Below the pieces are notes generated by a model. That model did not search any database, was not told the origin of the DNA, and saw only the letters and a program-made list of their open reading frames with translations. The position numbers and the translations under genes are program-made. From Zopfochytrium polystomum (Eukaryota; Chytridiomycota; Chytridiomycetes; Chytridiales; Chytridiaceae), in NCBI GenBank assembly GCA_025765615.1, contig JAIVFJ010000140.1, positions 1-64,000 of the forward strand: a stretch of 64,000 bases of DNA, read 5' to 3'. Shown here piece by piece: positions 33,320 through 44,972 of the stretch (within the stretch, counting starts at the first letter, position 1; each line of letters starts with the position of its first letter).

Positions 33320-34463
33320 CTAAATCCGCAGCACGGTTGCTCTTTCCAACCCCAGTCGTCGCTTCACCTCGGCCTCCTTTCGTCTGCGGCGGATGTTGTA
33401 GAATCGAAGGCTGAGCAGCACACATACGGCAAAGGCAACGATTGCGCCTATGACCATTCCAGCGATCGCACCAGAGGAAAGAGGCGGCGCGGGCGTCGAC
33501 ACAGAAACAACCACCGCGGAGGGGCTGCCACTTGGATCGTCGGACGGGATAGACTTGGCAATGAAGACCTACGTAGAAAGGAGAAAAATGAAATAGGTTT
33601 GCAGAAATCAGAACGAGAGCAACAACGCAAGACATATCCGTGTCTACCTCATAAACGTCCATCTGACAGATTGCAGGCGAAAACCGCGACCACGGCTGCA
33701 GTCTGTCCCAATTGAAGGTGACGCCCGTCAAGTCCTTGTTGTTTGCAGTAGGGTAAAAGTTGATGGTGTCCAGCCGGTCCGTCACGTTGCGATTGGTCGC
33801 GCTGCCCGGCACGCAGACGTAGTCGGTGCCGGGTGCCAGCGTGCGACTCGTCTTGTCCAAGTAAGTGCCGTCGATGGAGGGGCAGGCGCGGGTGTTGCCT
33901 GGCATTGAAATGAGAGGTTTGGAAAGATGCGTTTAGAAACATTAGTTAAACAAAGGGGGCCAGTTGTTTGGGTATTCTGGTTTGATTTGCAGTACCGTCA
34001 AACTTCCAGGAGTAGTCGCCGTATTGGATGGTAACCTAGGTCGTGGTCTTTCAGTGGTCGTTGTTCAATCCTTCCAACGAAAAGAGTCTTCGGTCTCACC
34101 CGGCCAGCAAAAGGACACCCACCACCCAAACTCACATATACATACACACACACACACACACACACGCACGCACGACGGGCCCCCCGCACAAAACAAACTC
34201 ACCAGCTTGACGACCATGCCTTCGTCAAACTCCATCTTGAGCCACTGCCTGACGCACGATCCGTCGTCGGTGAGCTGGGGCGCGGACATCCACCGCGTGG
34301 CGTCGTTGGGGTCAGGGTGGATGTCGCCGCCGCTGAGGGTGGCGGGGACGTCGATGACGTTGGAGGCGGCGCACGAGACGGGCGGCGTGCAAGGGCCGGT
34401 GGTGGCGGTCGTCGAGGCGGTGACGCGCGCGAGGGACGAGACGTCGATGATGGTGATGGACAT
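33320..34463 (-). CDS. Single-pass membrane protein with discoidin-like N-terminal domain
   Basis: Exons 34203-34463, 33996-34035, 33648-33898 and 33320-33568 give 266 residues; every phase closes. The N-terminal part (SGGDIHPDPNDATRWMSAP, then QWLKMEFDEGMVVKLVTIQY) has the sequence-difference/Trp/exposed-strand pattern of galactose-binding-like jellyroll (F5/8 discoidin) domains. Cys pairs (GPCTPPVSC, SCV, RACPS, DYVCV) suggest an oxidising compartment. A Ser/Pro stalk leads to a C-terminal membrane helix (AIAGMVIGAIVAFAVCVLL) and a short Arg/Lys-rich tail (RRRRKEAEVKRR), a type I topology. A signal peptide is missing at this ATG; an upstream 5' exon may have been missed. Discoidin assignment is tentative. 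Confidence 0.65.
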
Positions 34464-35748
34464 TTTTGGGCTGTTGGACGGACGGATGGATGGATTGGAT
34501 GGATTGGATTGGATGGATGGATGCGGGGGGGATTCGGTTTTGTTCGCCGGTTGGGTTGGGTTGGGTTGGGTGGGGGGCCCGAAGGAAACAAGGAAAGGAG
34601 GAAAGGGAGGGAAGTGTGGGTGGTGGGGAGTGCTGTCGTCCAAGCAAACGCGAGAGGGGGAGGGCAGAAGAGAGAAGAAGAAGAAAGAAAAAGAGGGAAA
34701 GAGGAATGACGGAGTAGAAGAAGAAGCAGACAGACAGATAGACAGACAGACAGACAGGGCAAACGGAGACAGAAATATGCGCTTTCAGGTGGCGCGTCGC
34801 GCATAGGCAGGCCAACCAATCGCACGCCTGCTTGGCAAGCAAGCAAGCAGGCGTCGTGCGACGACGCTCCCAAAACCACGGTGGGCGACGTTAAATGCGA
34901 CACATGAAACACACACAGGAAAGTGAGAAAAAAAAAAAAGAAAAAGAGAATGAGAAATAGAAATATCGCTTCGAGCTGCATAGGAAATTGTGATGACCCT
35001 CAGTTTTGCGTGCCCAGCAGGCGTATCGAGTTTGGCACCCATTTCAGTGAGAAAGATTGATCCCTTTTTTTCTGTGGAAAAATGTTAAACGAAAAAAGTG
35101 AAAGTTCAATTTGATTCTTATTTTTTTTTTTTTTTTTTTTTTGGACGCTGGTCATTTCGAGTGCTTCTGTCGCCAGCACACTGGGTTTTTTCTTCCCAAG
35201 GCCAGTGCTTAGATGCAGGGGCAGTGCTATCGATACCCTTTTCCTGCTTTTATTGCGTCCTTCTAGTGTTTTTTTACTTAATTTTGTGTATATTCACAGG
35301 GCGCTCGAGTTCTTTGCGAGCTGCCCCTTCTTTCACCTCTTTTCCCCTTTTCTTTTTTTTTGCAATGACAAAGGGCGAGCAAGACGTCACGAGGGGAAAG
35401 TGAGGTAAAGCTTTTGCAAAAAGGGGCGGTGGGGCGGTGCGGCGGAGGTAGGGAGGCTGGCAGTCATCTAATCAGAATACCGTCCAGATCAAGAATCGAC
35501 AGATTTGCAACATCGGCCAGCGAGAACCAAAGAAGAAGGGCATCCCTCAGCTGCAGAGATTTTTAAAGAGTTGAGAGAGAGGAAAAGGAGCGGTTTCGAA
35601 ACGAGAACGAGGTGGAGAGGGACGAGCGTGAGGATGGCTGTGCGAAGAAGGAGGGAAGCGAGAAGAAAGAAAGGAAAAAAAAAAAGAAAAAAGAAAGAAA
35701 GAAAGAGAAACACGTCAACCAGGATACCCCTACATTTCCTCCTCGTCC
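34464..35748. other. Gene-free stretch between two minus-strand genes
   Basis: Contains a TGGA-type tetranucleotide repeat (34481-34525), a CAGA-type repeat (34725-34757) and A- or T-rich runs, including poly-T near 35120-35142. No gene is supported. Confidence 0.5.
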
Positions 35749-36843
35749 TCACTCCTCCTCCTCCGGGACCATCCCCAGCGACGCGACGTCGTCGTCGACG
35801 CCGCCCCACCGCGCGGGCCGGTGCACAAGCACCGGGCACCCAGCAAACCTAACAAGGTACGAGGCAGTGGTGCCCATGGCCTCGTCCTCGTCCGAACCGA
35901 GGCCATCGTCCCCGCCCCGCAGCTGCGAGAACCCACTACCGCCGCCAGGCCCGCTGCACGCCGTCATCTTGCGCACGGCCTCGCGACCCATCCCGAACGC
36001 GCCGACCACCGCAAGATCGACCATCCGCTCGCGGCACAAGCGCCGCAGCGCGTGGCGCGGGTGCGCGCCGCCGGTGCCCTCGACAACTGGCACCATCTCC
36101 CAGCTGACGCGCGGTGCGGGGCCACTGCCGCCGCCGCCCTTTGGCGATCCCGGCTGCGCTTGCTGTTGCTGCTGCGGGCCGTTTGCGGCGGCGGTGACGG
36201 CGGCGGCAACGGACTTTGCGAGCTCGGCCTCGACGATGCGGCCGGCCTCGACCAGGGACCCCAGCACCCACTCCTCGGCCTCGTGATGCAGGGCCTCGGC
36301 CTTGTCTCTGTTCTGGGTGGCCCCGTGGAACGCAGTGGACAGGAACGCGGACCACGTGCCGGGGAAGGTGGCGACGGACGCAAGCAGCAGGTGGGTTGAG
36401 GTGGTGGCCGCGCCAACGCTCGGGAGCTGCGTTTGGATCGTGTGACGCAAGGCATCAAGAGAGTCCGGGCTGCCGTCTGGGGGGCCGAGGTTGGACGGGG
36501 TTCAAATGATTGTCGGCGGTGGCAAAGCAGTGGCGAAATTGGGAAGAAAATGGAAATTTATGAGAAGGGGAGGCACAAGCTGTCGCATTTGGGGAACCGG
36601 GACAGCTCGCAAGCGATGCATCCATCTCGTGTTTAAGAGGAAGAGCGAAAACAAGAGAGTGTGCGAGGGCGTGGACAAGCGCTTTCCTTCGTACTTACCG
36701 ATCGCGACGAGAATGGTGCGTGTCCTACGGCGCGGCCTCCGCGGAAGCGAGCCCGACGGAGTCGAAGGTGGTGGGGTGGCGAGGCCCGGGTAGGCGGCGG
36801 TCAGCGACGTCGGAAGCATTAGCGCGGAGGTCGTCAGAGACAT
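35749..36843 (-). CDS. Universal stress protein (UspA) family
   Basis: Exons 36699-36843 and 35749-36476 give 290 residues. Splicing restores the textbook UspA start, TILVAIDGSPDSLDALRHT, where the Asp contacts the nucleotide. Near the C-terminus come DLAVVGAFGMGREAVRKM and GTTASYLVRFAGCPVLVHRP, the conserved ATP-binding loop and last strand. The Gly-rich loop is split by an insertion of about 35 residues (GPGGGSG, then an acidic DEDEA), and a Gln run sits in the middle (PQQQQQAQPG). By family knowledge such proteins are cytosolic, bind ATP or act in stress responses; the insertion leaves the ATP-binding class uncertain. A CT-rich tract on the coding strand lies about 330 nt upstream. Confidence 0.85.
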
Positions 36844-37181
36844 GAGTTTGAGTTGGTTGCTTTTCTTTTTCCTCTTGGAGGGGCGGCGGGTTGCGCGGAG
36901 ACAAGCGTAGGTTCAGGGTGCTGCGATTTTGTTGCGTCGAGGCTGCTGTTGTTCGGCGTCAGCCAGCTGGGCGTCGTGTGTGACGGGCGTCTAGTTTGAA
37001 GGCTGGGTTCTTGAGCGGACGCTGGAGGCGAAGGAGAGGCTGGAGAGGGAGTTGCAGTCCGCCGGTGAAAAGGGGGGGAAGGGCACTTAATTGAACTGGT
37101 TTTTTTTATCGGTTGAAAACGGGTGAAAGCTAGTGGGCCAGCAATGAGAGAGAGCGACAGAGAGAGAGAGTGAGAGAGAGT

Positions 37182-37213
<32 letters not shown>

Positions 37214-37429
37214 AGGAGGAGAGAGGAGAGAGAGACGAGAGAGAGAGGAGAGAGACCGAGAGGTGTGGCTGGCGGTCCTGCTGGGCGTGTCCAAACCGCC
37301 GTTTCTCTTCTTTTGTTATTGTTTTTTTTTTTTTCGTGTGGCGAACGAATGTTTCCCTCCCCGTCAATTGGGGTTTCAGAATGTCTCTTCTGGTTTGGCC
37401 CAGGCCCCTTGCGCATGCATATGGGGCTG

Positions 37430-37468
<39 letters not shown>

Positions 37469-38176
37469 GCCTCTCACTCTCTCTGTCGCTCTCTCCTCTG
37501 TCTGTCTTTCTATCTCAGCATGACCAAATGAAATGCAGCCCGCTGGTTCAGCATCCCATCCCCGCAATCAATGAAAACAATTTGCCCATAAATAATAAAT
37601 TGCACCGGCAGAGACCGCGGCAGACAGACAGGGGAGGACAGGGGACAGATAGAGAGATAGATAGAGTCTAGGGGGTCGGGTCGTCTGACAGTCTGTTTCG
37701 CGTCCGCCACCTCATCCCCTGTTTGTTGTTGCTCACTCGCAATCATGGAACCGAAAAGAAGCAAGCAAACAGGTTTTCTTTTTTTTTTTTTTTTTTTTTT
37801 TTTTGTTTCCACTCGTTTTTCGATTTTGTTCTCTGCGGTCCCGGAATTCTCTGCGGCCGCAACCATTTTTGTGCAAATCCTGCGGATTGGCTGCTCGCCA
37901 CATGCAGCAGCGCTACACAGACCTTCAGACTGGAGAGGCAGACAGACAGACCGACAGACCGACAGGCGGCGGCCAGCAGCCACCAACACAGACAAAGACA
38001 AAAAACAAAAAAAAAAAAAAACAAATGAGACGTCATTTTTCTTGTTTCCTGTAAATAAATACACAAAGTAAGTTTCCTCATACTACTACGTAGACGCCCA
38101 TTTCAAACTATTTGCTGGAAATTGCCCCGCCTCTTTCCCAACTGCACCCTCCTTCAAACCTTGCTTCTCGACCGCT

Positions 38177-38208
<32 letters not shown>

Positions 38209-38718
38209 GGCTTGACCTCAAGCAAGATGGGGAGTGTGTGGGTGACTGTGGGACAAATCCAACAGAGAGGACTTCATTACAAACTCGCATTTCCGGTGGC
38301 CCATGAGTTGATTCACTAGTGTGAAGCAACAGCTCCCCATTTTGAAGGATGTAACCGCAGGCTAACCAGCTACAGTGTTGAGCATTGGGGGAGTTATGCA
38401 AAGGTGCGACTGTTCATCAACAGTGCATACCAACACTGACATGATACATCAGAATTTTGGAAGAGGACTATATTGCCCACATCTGGCCTCCATGAATGTA
38501 TTCCATCACACAAAGACACCAAACTATATGAGTTTTCAAAAATATATCTATCAGCTCACATCTTCATTCTGGCAGCCTAATAAAATACACATGAAAAGGA
38601 CCAAAGTACAAAAGTTTCCAGCTCCTTCTTCTTGACAAGGATGTTATCAGCGAGACTCCTATGAGATCATCGGTCAAATCTAGCTATCGTCTCTAGTGGA
38701 GGGGGAACTACAGTGTTA
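36844..38718. other. Gene-free stretch with microsatellites
   Basis: GA repeats (37145-37250), CT repeats (37429-37500), poly-T (37779-37804 and 38180-38208) and a CAGA-type repeat near 37940-37965. No gene is supported. Confidence 0.5.
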
Positions 38719-38742
38719 TGTGAGACTATACTCACTCCTTTG
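38719..38742. repeat. Isolated terminal-inverted-repeat end of family D
   Basis: 24 bp identical, in reverse complement, to 42720-42743, the right end of the family D element. The sequence inside it does not match family D. Confidence 0.6.
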
Positions 38743-38810
38743 TGTTGGTGATTGCGCCTGGGGTGTCAAAAGGGCACCAACAGACTTGAGTTGGCGTGGA
38801 GCGTTAAAGC

Positions 38811-38955
38811 CTGTTTAGAGTGTGAGCCCTTTTCTTGTTAAGAGCGAAGTGCCCTTTGTTGCCAAAGTAGATGGAGAGCCGATGCTCTCAGACAGATTGG
38901 TCTTGTTTAGAGTGAAGAACACCCTTTACTTGTAAGAGCAAAGCGCCCTATACAA
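38811..38955. repeat. Two diverged tandem copies of a roughly 95-bp unit
   Basis: TGTTTAGAGTG followed by CCCTTT, CTTGT and AAGAGC blocks occurs from about 38812 and again from about 38904. Confidence 0.5.
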
Positions 38956-39010
38956 ACGAGGTATCGACCCAAGGTAGAACTTGAAGAGCTTTGCAGGTCA
39001 AGGTAGAGGG

Positions 39011-39431
39011 TGTAATGACTCAGACAAGCATAATGGTTTTGTTTGTTGTATTTGAGGGTAGAGAGAGAGCAGGCAGATGTGATCAGGATCTGGGATGACG
39101 CTTCTCTGGAGCTGCTGGGGCTCCCCCTTTTATACTACAGGTGGTCTCAGGAATCAGACCTTGGGGATAGCCTTTTAGCTCTGAGAGATAGAGTTTAGAC
39201 TTTGAGGAGTCAGGAGGCAGGCACGACATCATTGTTGCATCACACTGATTTGGCCAGAACTTCCATGGAGTTATGTGTGCAAAGAAGTAAGTCAGGCTCC
39301 CTGTCAAGCTCCTGTAATCATTCCTATCAAATTGCAAGAGTGAAGCACACTGATGTGGTCTACCCAGACCCGGGATTGAAACCACCTCTAGGCACTTGTA
39401 CAGTGTCAGATTGGGAGAAGTGTAGATAACA
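39011..39431 (-). mobile_element. Probable solo LTR, family C
   Basis: On the minus strand it reads TGTTATCTACAC to TCATTACA, 421 bp with TG and CA ends. A TATAAAAGGGGGA box is near 39122-39134, like the family A promoter. No clear target-site duplication (GAGGG and CTGGG). Confidence 0.5.
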
Positions 39432-39509
39432 CTGGGACCAGCCCTAATGCCATCTTAACTCATCTTTACTCTTGAAGACAGGTCAGAGGATCTTAAAAGG
39501 TGTAGGTAA

Positions 39510-40422
39510 TGTGTGCAAACTCCAACACTTTGACCCCAGTATCCAGGCCCTAGACTGAAGGAAAGCAAAAACAACCAATACCTTGCATGGCCACAGGCCG
39601 GTGCAAGAGGAAACGAAAGGGCACTCCTGAGGGTGCAACACAACTGTGGAACAAAGAGAGAGAAAAGGGCACCAGGGGTTTTATCTTGCAAAGAACCTAA
39701 TCTCAAACACAAAATCAGTAGCACAGTGGGAAGTGCTGGGCTCAGCCAGCGTGGGCGCCGAGGAATCCGTCGTTGCCAACGACGGGAACAAACAGTTGGT
39801 AGCTGGACGGTGGGATGGACAGGTCGCGGCTGGCGACCCCCACCAAATGGTGGCTGAGGAACCATGGTTGTCGCCATTGACAATCGACAACCTGGGCATG
39901 GGGGCGTGACAGGACAGACAGAGTACAACACAGTACCCCTCGTCACGTGGGAAGCTGAAGAACTCCTGTGGCAGCCAGCAACAAGAGGGGAGAGACAAGG
40001 GAGTCAACTATGTAGGGGCCCAGGTTGCCCAGGTTTCAGAAGGTTGCCAGCCGGGAACTGGAACCCAGAAACACCAGAGATCCTTTACGCAGCTGCGTTG
40101 ACGTGGCTGCTCAACCAATGGACTGAATTGCATCGCACTTATACTCACACAACTCTCTCTCAAAACAGCAGGACTGAGGCAGGTACCAGTAGAACGAACT
40201 CTTGGGGGCATCAGAAGTTGAACCTTGAAGATCCTGGCGCAACTGTTAAGACAAAAGCGATCCCAAAAATAAAGACATGTCAGCTGCAAATACACTTTGA
40301 TAACACCTTGGAAACTAAAGAACCAGGAGCAATAATAAGGATCCTTGCAGTTTTATGACGGCTATGCTTGTTTTTGCAATGAATTCCCTTGAATTTATAG
40401 CTGATACCTCAGTGGTTTCACA
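39510..40422 (+). mobile_element. Family D element, degenerate copy
   Basis: Homologous to 41330-42743 in inverted orientation, for example in the blocks around 39600-39700 and 40280-40370. Its ends are decayed (TGTGTGCAAAC and TTTCACA). CpG sites of the other copy are commonly TpG or CpA here. Confidence 0.6.
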
Positions 40423-41329
40423 GTGGACCCAAGTTCCCAACCATCAGACTCACACATTCGTAATTATTACACTTCCAGCAGGGCATCTGGGAATGTGGAA
40501 TAACTCAACTTATCCCACCTCGGCTCACTCTGTCAACTCTAAGTCGTCAGTGTTCCATCTCCCTCCATTGTCAACAGCAATGGTATCCTCAGTGTCATCC
40601 ACGCCGGCGCGGTATTAGCCAACCGTAAGAGATCGCTCCGTTTCGCACAACAGGGGCCACCCGTGTAATTCAGAAACAAGAGGATTCCAACATTACGCAG
40701 ATCGAGCCAAATAGCTCTTTCATTATCACAAAGATAATGATTCTGTAACGGGCTCTGTCAACCGCTCTGACTCCACTTTCAAAAGTTGCTTCCACTCGGC
40801 AAAGTCGTTCTGCCGGCCTGGACCGAGAGGGTTTCGATAGGCGCCATGCGCCTGTCTCGCTTCAATCCCCTTCATGGTCCCACGTGGGCTGTGCTGGAAT
40901 GGGACAGGCGTTACCCGCCTGTCCGCCGCCTCTGTAGACAAACTGCTTCACCTGCGATAGCTGAAGAGACAGTCACACGTCTGTTGCCTGCAGTCTCAAG
41001 TTTCTCTGTTGCCCACAGTATTCCCTTCATAACGCTGCATTGGACTTTGTGTTGGAAAGTGTTTCTCTGTTCATATTTTTGGCTGCGATACTTTTGATAT
41101 GATCAAAAGAAAGGTGTTTGACAGTGCTGAGGGGCAACATGTCAAGAAAGGAGAGCACAAGGTATCTTTATAGTGGATTTGCATCCATCATGGGTACTGT
41201 CTATTACCCCAAAAATCATTAAATTCTTTTAAAATTTTTTGTGGCCAGATTTCTCTATAAAAAATTCAAACTAAAAGCGGGATTTAGAGGCTAAGCCATT
41301 TCTCCATGTGCTGCGTAAATTTGGTCTCC

Positions 41330-42743
41330 TGTGAGACTACACCGAGGTCTCAGTGATAAAGTCTAGGATTTTATTCGCAAAAACAAGCGTACCTGTCATA
41401 AAACCGCAAGGATCGGGACCCCTATTATTGCTCCCAGTTCTTTAGTTTCCAAGGCGTTATCAAAGTGTATTTGCGGCTAACCCATCTTTATTATTGGGTC
41501 TGCTTTTACTACTTTCGTCTTAACAGTTTCTGTTGCACCAGGGTTTTCTCAACATATTTTCTTTTTCGGTGACTAACGGAGACTGCCTGACAGGCCGTAC
41601 CCCGAGCCCGCCTAATTTATTATTTATTTTCGGCACTTGTACATACATGCATAGGGTTGGGGGGGACTTAGAGCATTTGTGGTGGATGCTCCAAGTCAGG
41701 GGGTTGACTTGTCAATTTTCTCTCTCTCTGTTTTTGAGCCATTTCTCTTTTTCCTTTTTTCTTCAATCTGATTTCTGTCCATTGGCACCAATACAGAGTC
41801 CCTTCAAATCCATCTGGCTCGCAAGGTGAGGGTAGTGAGAGATGGTACACACCCGGGTGTGTACATGGTCCCTTCGTGGGGCTCCTCTTAAGGGGCCGTG
41901 GGTGGGGAATGCAGCTGGCCCCACCAGCGACTGTGTGACATTGCCGGCTCTGTGTTGGAGTGAGGATCCCTGGCGCTTGCCCGCCGCGATGACAGTGGTG
42001 GTGGTGGTGACGACGACGGCATCGTTGTCCCTGCGAGGGTGTTGGTGGCTGCGCCCGGTGCGGCCCCCGACACCTGAGAGTTCGATCTACAAGCGCCTGC
42101 CTCGGTCCTATTGCTGTGAGGGTGAGATGTGTGAGTACGAGTGCGATGCGATAAAGCCCGTTGGTCGAGTGATCGTGCCGACGCAGCCCGGCGGGGTGCG
42201 TGTACGATCGCAGGTGTTTCCGTGTGCGAGTTCCCTGCTGGCGACCTTCCGACCCCTACATAGTCGACTCCCTTCTCTCTCTCCCCCCCGTCGCTGGCGA
42301 CGACGAGGGCTCCCGCAGCACCGTCCGCGACGAGGGGCGCTAGGTCGCGCCCTGTCCGTCCCGTCGCTATTAACCGCTCCTGTTGTATTTGAGATTAGGT
42401 TCCTGAGATAAAAACCCCCGTTTCCCTCTTCTCTCTCTTTATTCTGCGGTTGTGTTGCGCCCTCGGAGTGCCCTTCCGTTTCCCCTCGCATCGGCCCGCG
42501 GCCACGCGAGTAATCGGTGCTCCAGCACCAATCCCTTCAGAGGATTGTCCCTCTGAATGTTCATTCTTTGTGTTTGAGATCCCTGTTAGACAGATCAGTA
42601 GGGATACTTCGTGGACTAGGCAAGTAGTAGGGTTGAAACACCCCCTAGACAACAGCCCAATAAAGTTAGTTTTAGCCTATTATTTGCTTTCCCTCACTCT
42701 AGGGCCCAGATCCCAGGGTCAAAGGAGTGAGTATAGTCTCACA
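41330..42743 (-). mobile_element. Family D terminal-inverted-repeat element
   Basis: 1414 bp bounded by TGTGAGACTACAC on the left and GTATAGTCTCACA on the right, a 13-bp inverted repeat with one mismatch. Both flanks are CTCC, a possible 4-bp target-site duplication. No transposase frame was found, so it is probably non-autonomous. A perfect 20-bp palindrome sits at 41845-41864. Confidence 0.6.
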
Positions 42744-43038
42744 CTCCTTTGGAGAGTGCTGTATTTGCTAAAACGACAATAAGTGGCTCCGCGACCATTC
42801 AAAAATGCCCCCCCCAAACAACAGACCAAATCTTAGTCAAAACTCAATTAAGAGAACAAACAGGCAGCCCCAGCAGAGAGACGCTGTCCAAAATAGTCGT
42901 TATTACTAAGTTAGCAGTTGTATATCTTTGTTTTTGCATGTGTGGTGCAAATTGCAAAACATCAAAATGTGTCACAGTTATCACAGATTCACAAGCCTTT
43001 TCTTCGTTTTTCCAACTTTTGCTCAACAGAATCATCAC

Positions 43039-43078
<40 letters not shown>

Positions 43079-44222
43079 CGGGGCCACCTAGGCCATATTA
43101 CTTCGTGTCCATTTGGGGAGTGGGACGGAAAATCTGAAAAACGTTTTCGCAGTTTTTTACATTGGTCTACTAAAAGGAGAAAAAGTGTGCTGCCACTGGC
43201 ACAGCTGCTGTTTTGTTGCAATTCGATTCATCTAGATTGGGTACGCAATTCTTTGTTTTTCCAACTTTGGCTCCAATTTTTTTTTTCTACAATGATTCTG
43301 TTGAGCAATAGTCACTTGAGCCATTTTATTTCATGTCCATTTTCGGAGTAGTACGCAAATTTTGAAAGACTTTGGTTAGATTGGGTAAAACAAGGTGAAA
43401 AGGTACCAACAGAAAGCCCTTTCAATTCTGAATGTGCTGGTACTAGTTTCATCACGAACGTTGCATTGGTGCAGAAGCTAGGTATATGACACCTTTGAGG
43501 GTCATTAGGCTGCATGTGGCACAGTGGCGCTGACCCCTAAAGGGGTAACCTCAACATTCGTTCGGTCAAACGACGCTGGTTTCTAAGTTGCAGATTCGCC
43601 ATCCCTGAAGCAAACAAATGCCAGTCGAAAAGGTTTTTAGGGTGGGGGAGGGCGGCGGATGTGTCTCCAGCGCCCCGGCACAACGCATTCTTATTTAGTT
43701 GTAGTCGTGGCCGCAGTGCTGGCCCCCTTTTGACAAAGAAAAGAGGCGGTAAAAAGGATTGTCAAACAAAAACAGACTGATCGAGTGCTCTTCGGTGAGA
43801 GTGCTTTCTGGTGGGAGAAGAAGTTGGTGGGTGTGTGGGAGGGGGGAATACGAGTACGTGCAAGAGGCTTTGGGGAGCGGAACAAAACATGCAAGGCGGA
43901 CGGGAATCCCCTACAAAAACAAACTGACATGCAAACAAAAAAAAACAAAAAACAAATAGCGCCTGCAAGCTCGAGCTGTTCGACTTATGCCAAAGCAGCT
44001 TGCTCCACCTCCTTGCATCCACCAGTGATGCTACATGAGAGGGACTCTGTGAGCTCGGCAGGACCAACGAAAATATGGCAATCTTGGCAGTGGTGCGCAA
44101 CGGAAAATCACAAATGAGGATATGGCAGACTCGGTAACATGGGCTGGGCGGGGGAATGAGAAAGGGAGTGGCAAAACGAGAAAGCAAACCCAACGTTCGA
44201 TGCCCAGTTAATCAGCACTCGC
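42744..44222. other. Gene-free stretch downstream of the iron transporter gene
   Basis: Contains poly-A (43040-43076), a 16-bp inverted repeat (43020-43035 and 43292-43307) and two diverged copies of a roughly 110-bp block (43090-43200 and 43318-43430). No gene is supported. Confidence 0.5.
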
Positions 44223-44798
44223 TCACCCTCCGGTCGCGGCGCCAAAGGCGAGGCCGACGGCAAACGTGACAGCCATGGCGAGGACTCCACCGACAAACAC
44301 CCTGGTGGCGCCCTTTGCGATCGGGGCGCCACCGATCCAAGCGCCGATGGCGCCAAAGACGGCGAGCAGCACGGCGGCGACCGAGGCGACGGCCGCGACG
44401 CGCGGCACGGTGCTCCTGATGGCGGCGGCAAGGGCGACGGGCACGCCGCCGCCGACGGCAAAGGCGGCGCACGACAGACCGGCGGCGGACCACGGGTTTG
44501 ACAGCTGGTCCACGTCAATGGCCAGCTCCTCGCGCATGTGCACCTTGACGATGCCGTCGACGGTCGCGGCCGAGCGGTGCAGCTCCTTGGCAATCTGCCG
44601 CGACATGGTGCAGTCGATGCCCAGCTGCTCGTAGTGCTCTGCGAGCTGCGTCAGCTCCCGCCGCACGTGCGACGGGCCCTTTTGCAGCTCCTGCGTTTCG
44701 CGGGCCACGTCAGCACTCTCGGCGTCGCGCTGCGACGCCACCGACACAAACTCGCCGCACGCCATGGAAAGAGCGCCTTGTTTGTTTGTTTGTTTGTT

Positions 44799-44846
<48 letters not shown>

Positions 44847-44932
44847 GTAATGTTTTTGATGATGTTTTTTTTTTTTTTGGTTTTTTGTGTTTTGTTTATA
44901 TTTGACTTGTTTGTTAGTGGTGCGAGTCTCCC

Positions 44933-44972
<40 letters not shown>

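Noticed and set aside
34464..34981. A signal-peptide exon for the discoidin-like gene from the ATG at 34981
   Set aside because: The hydrophobic stretch comes from a T-rich repeat, and no convincing splice into 34463 was found.
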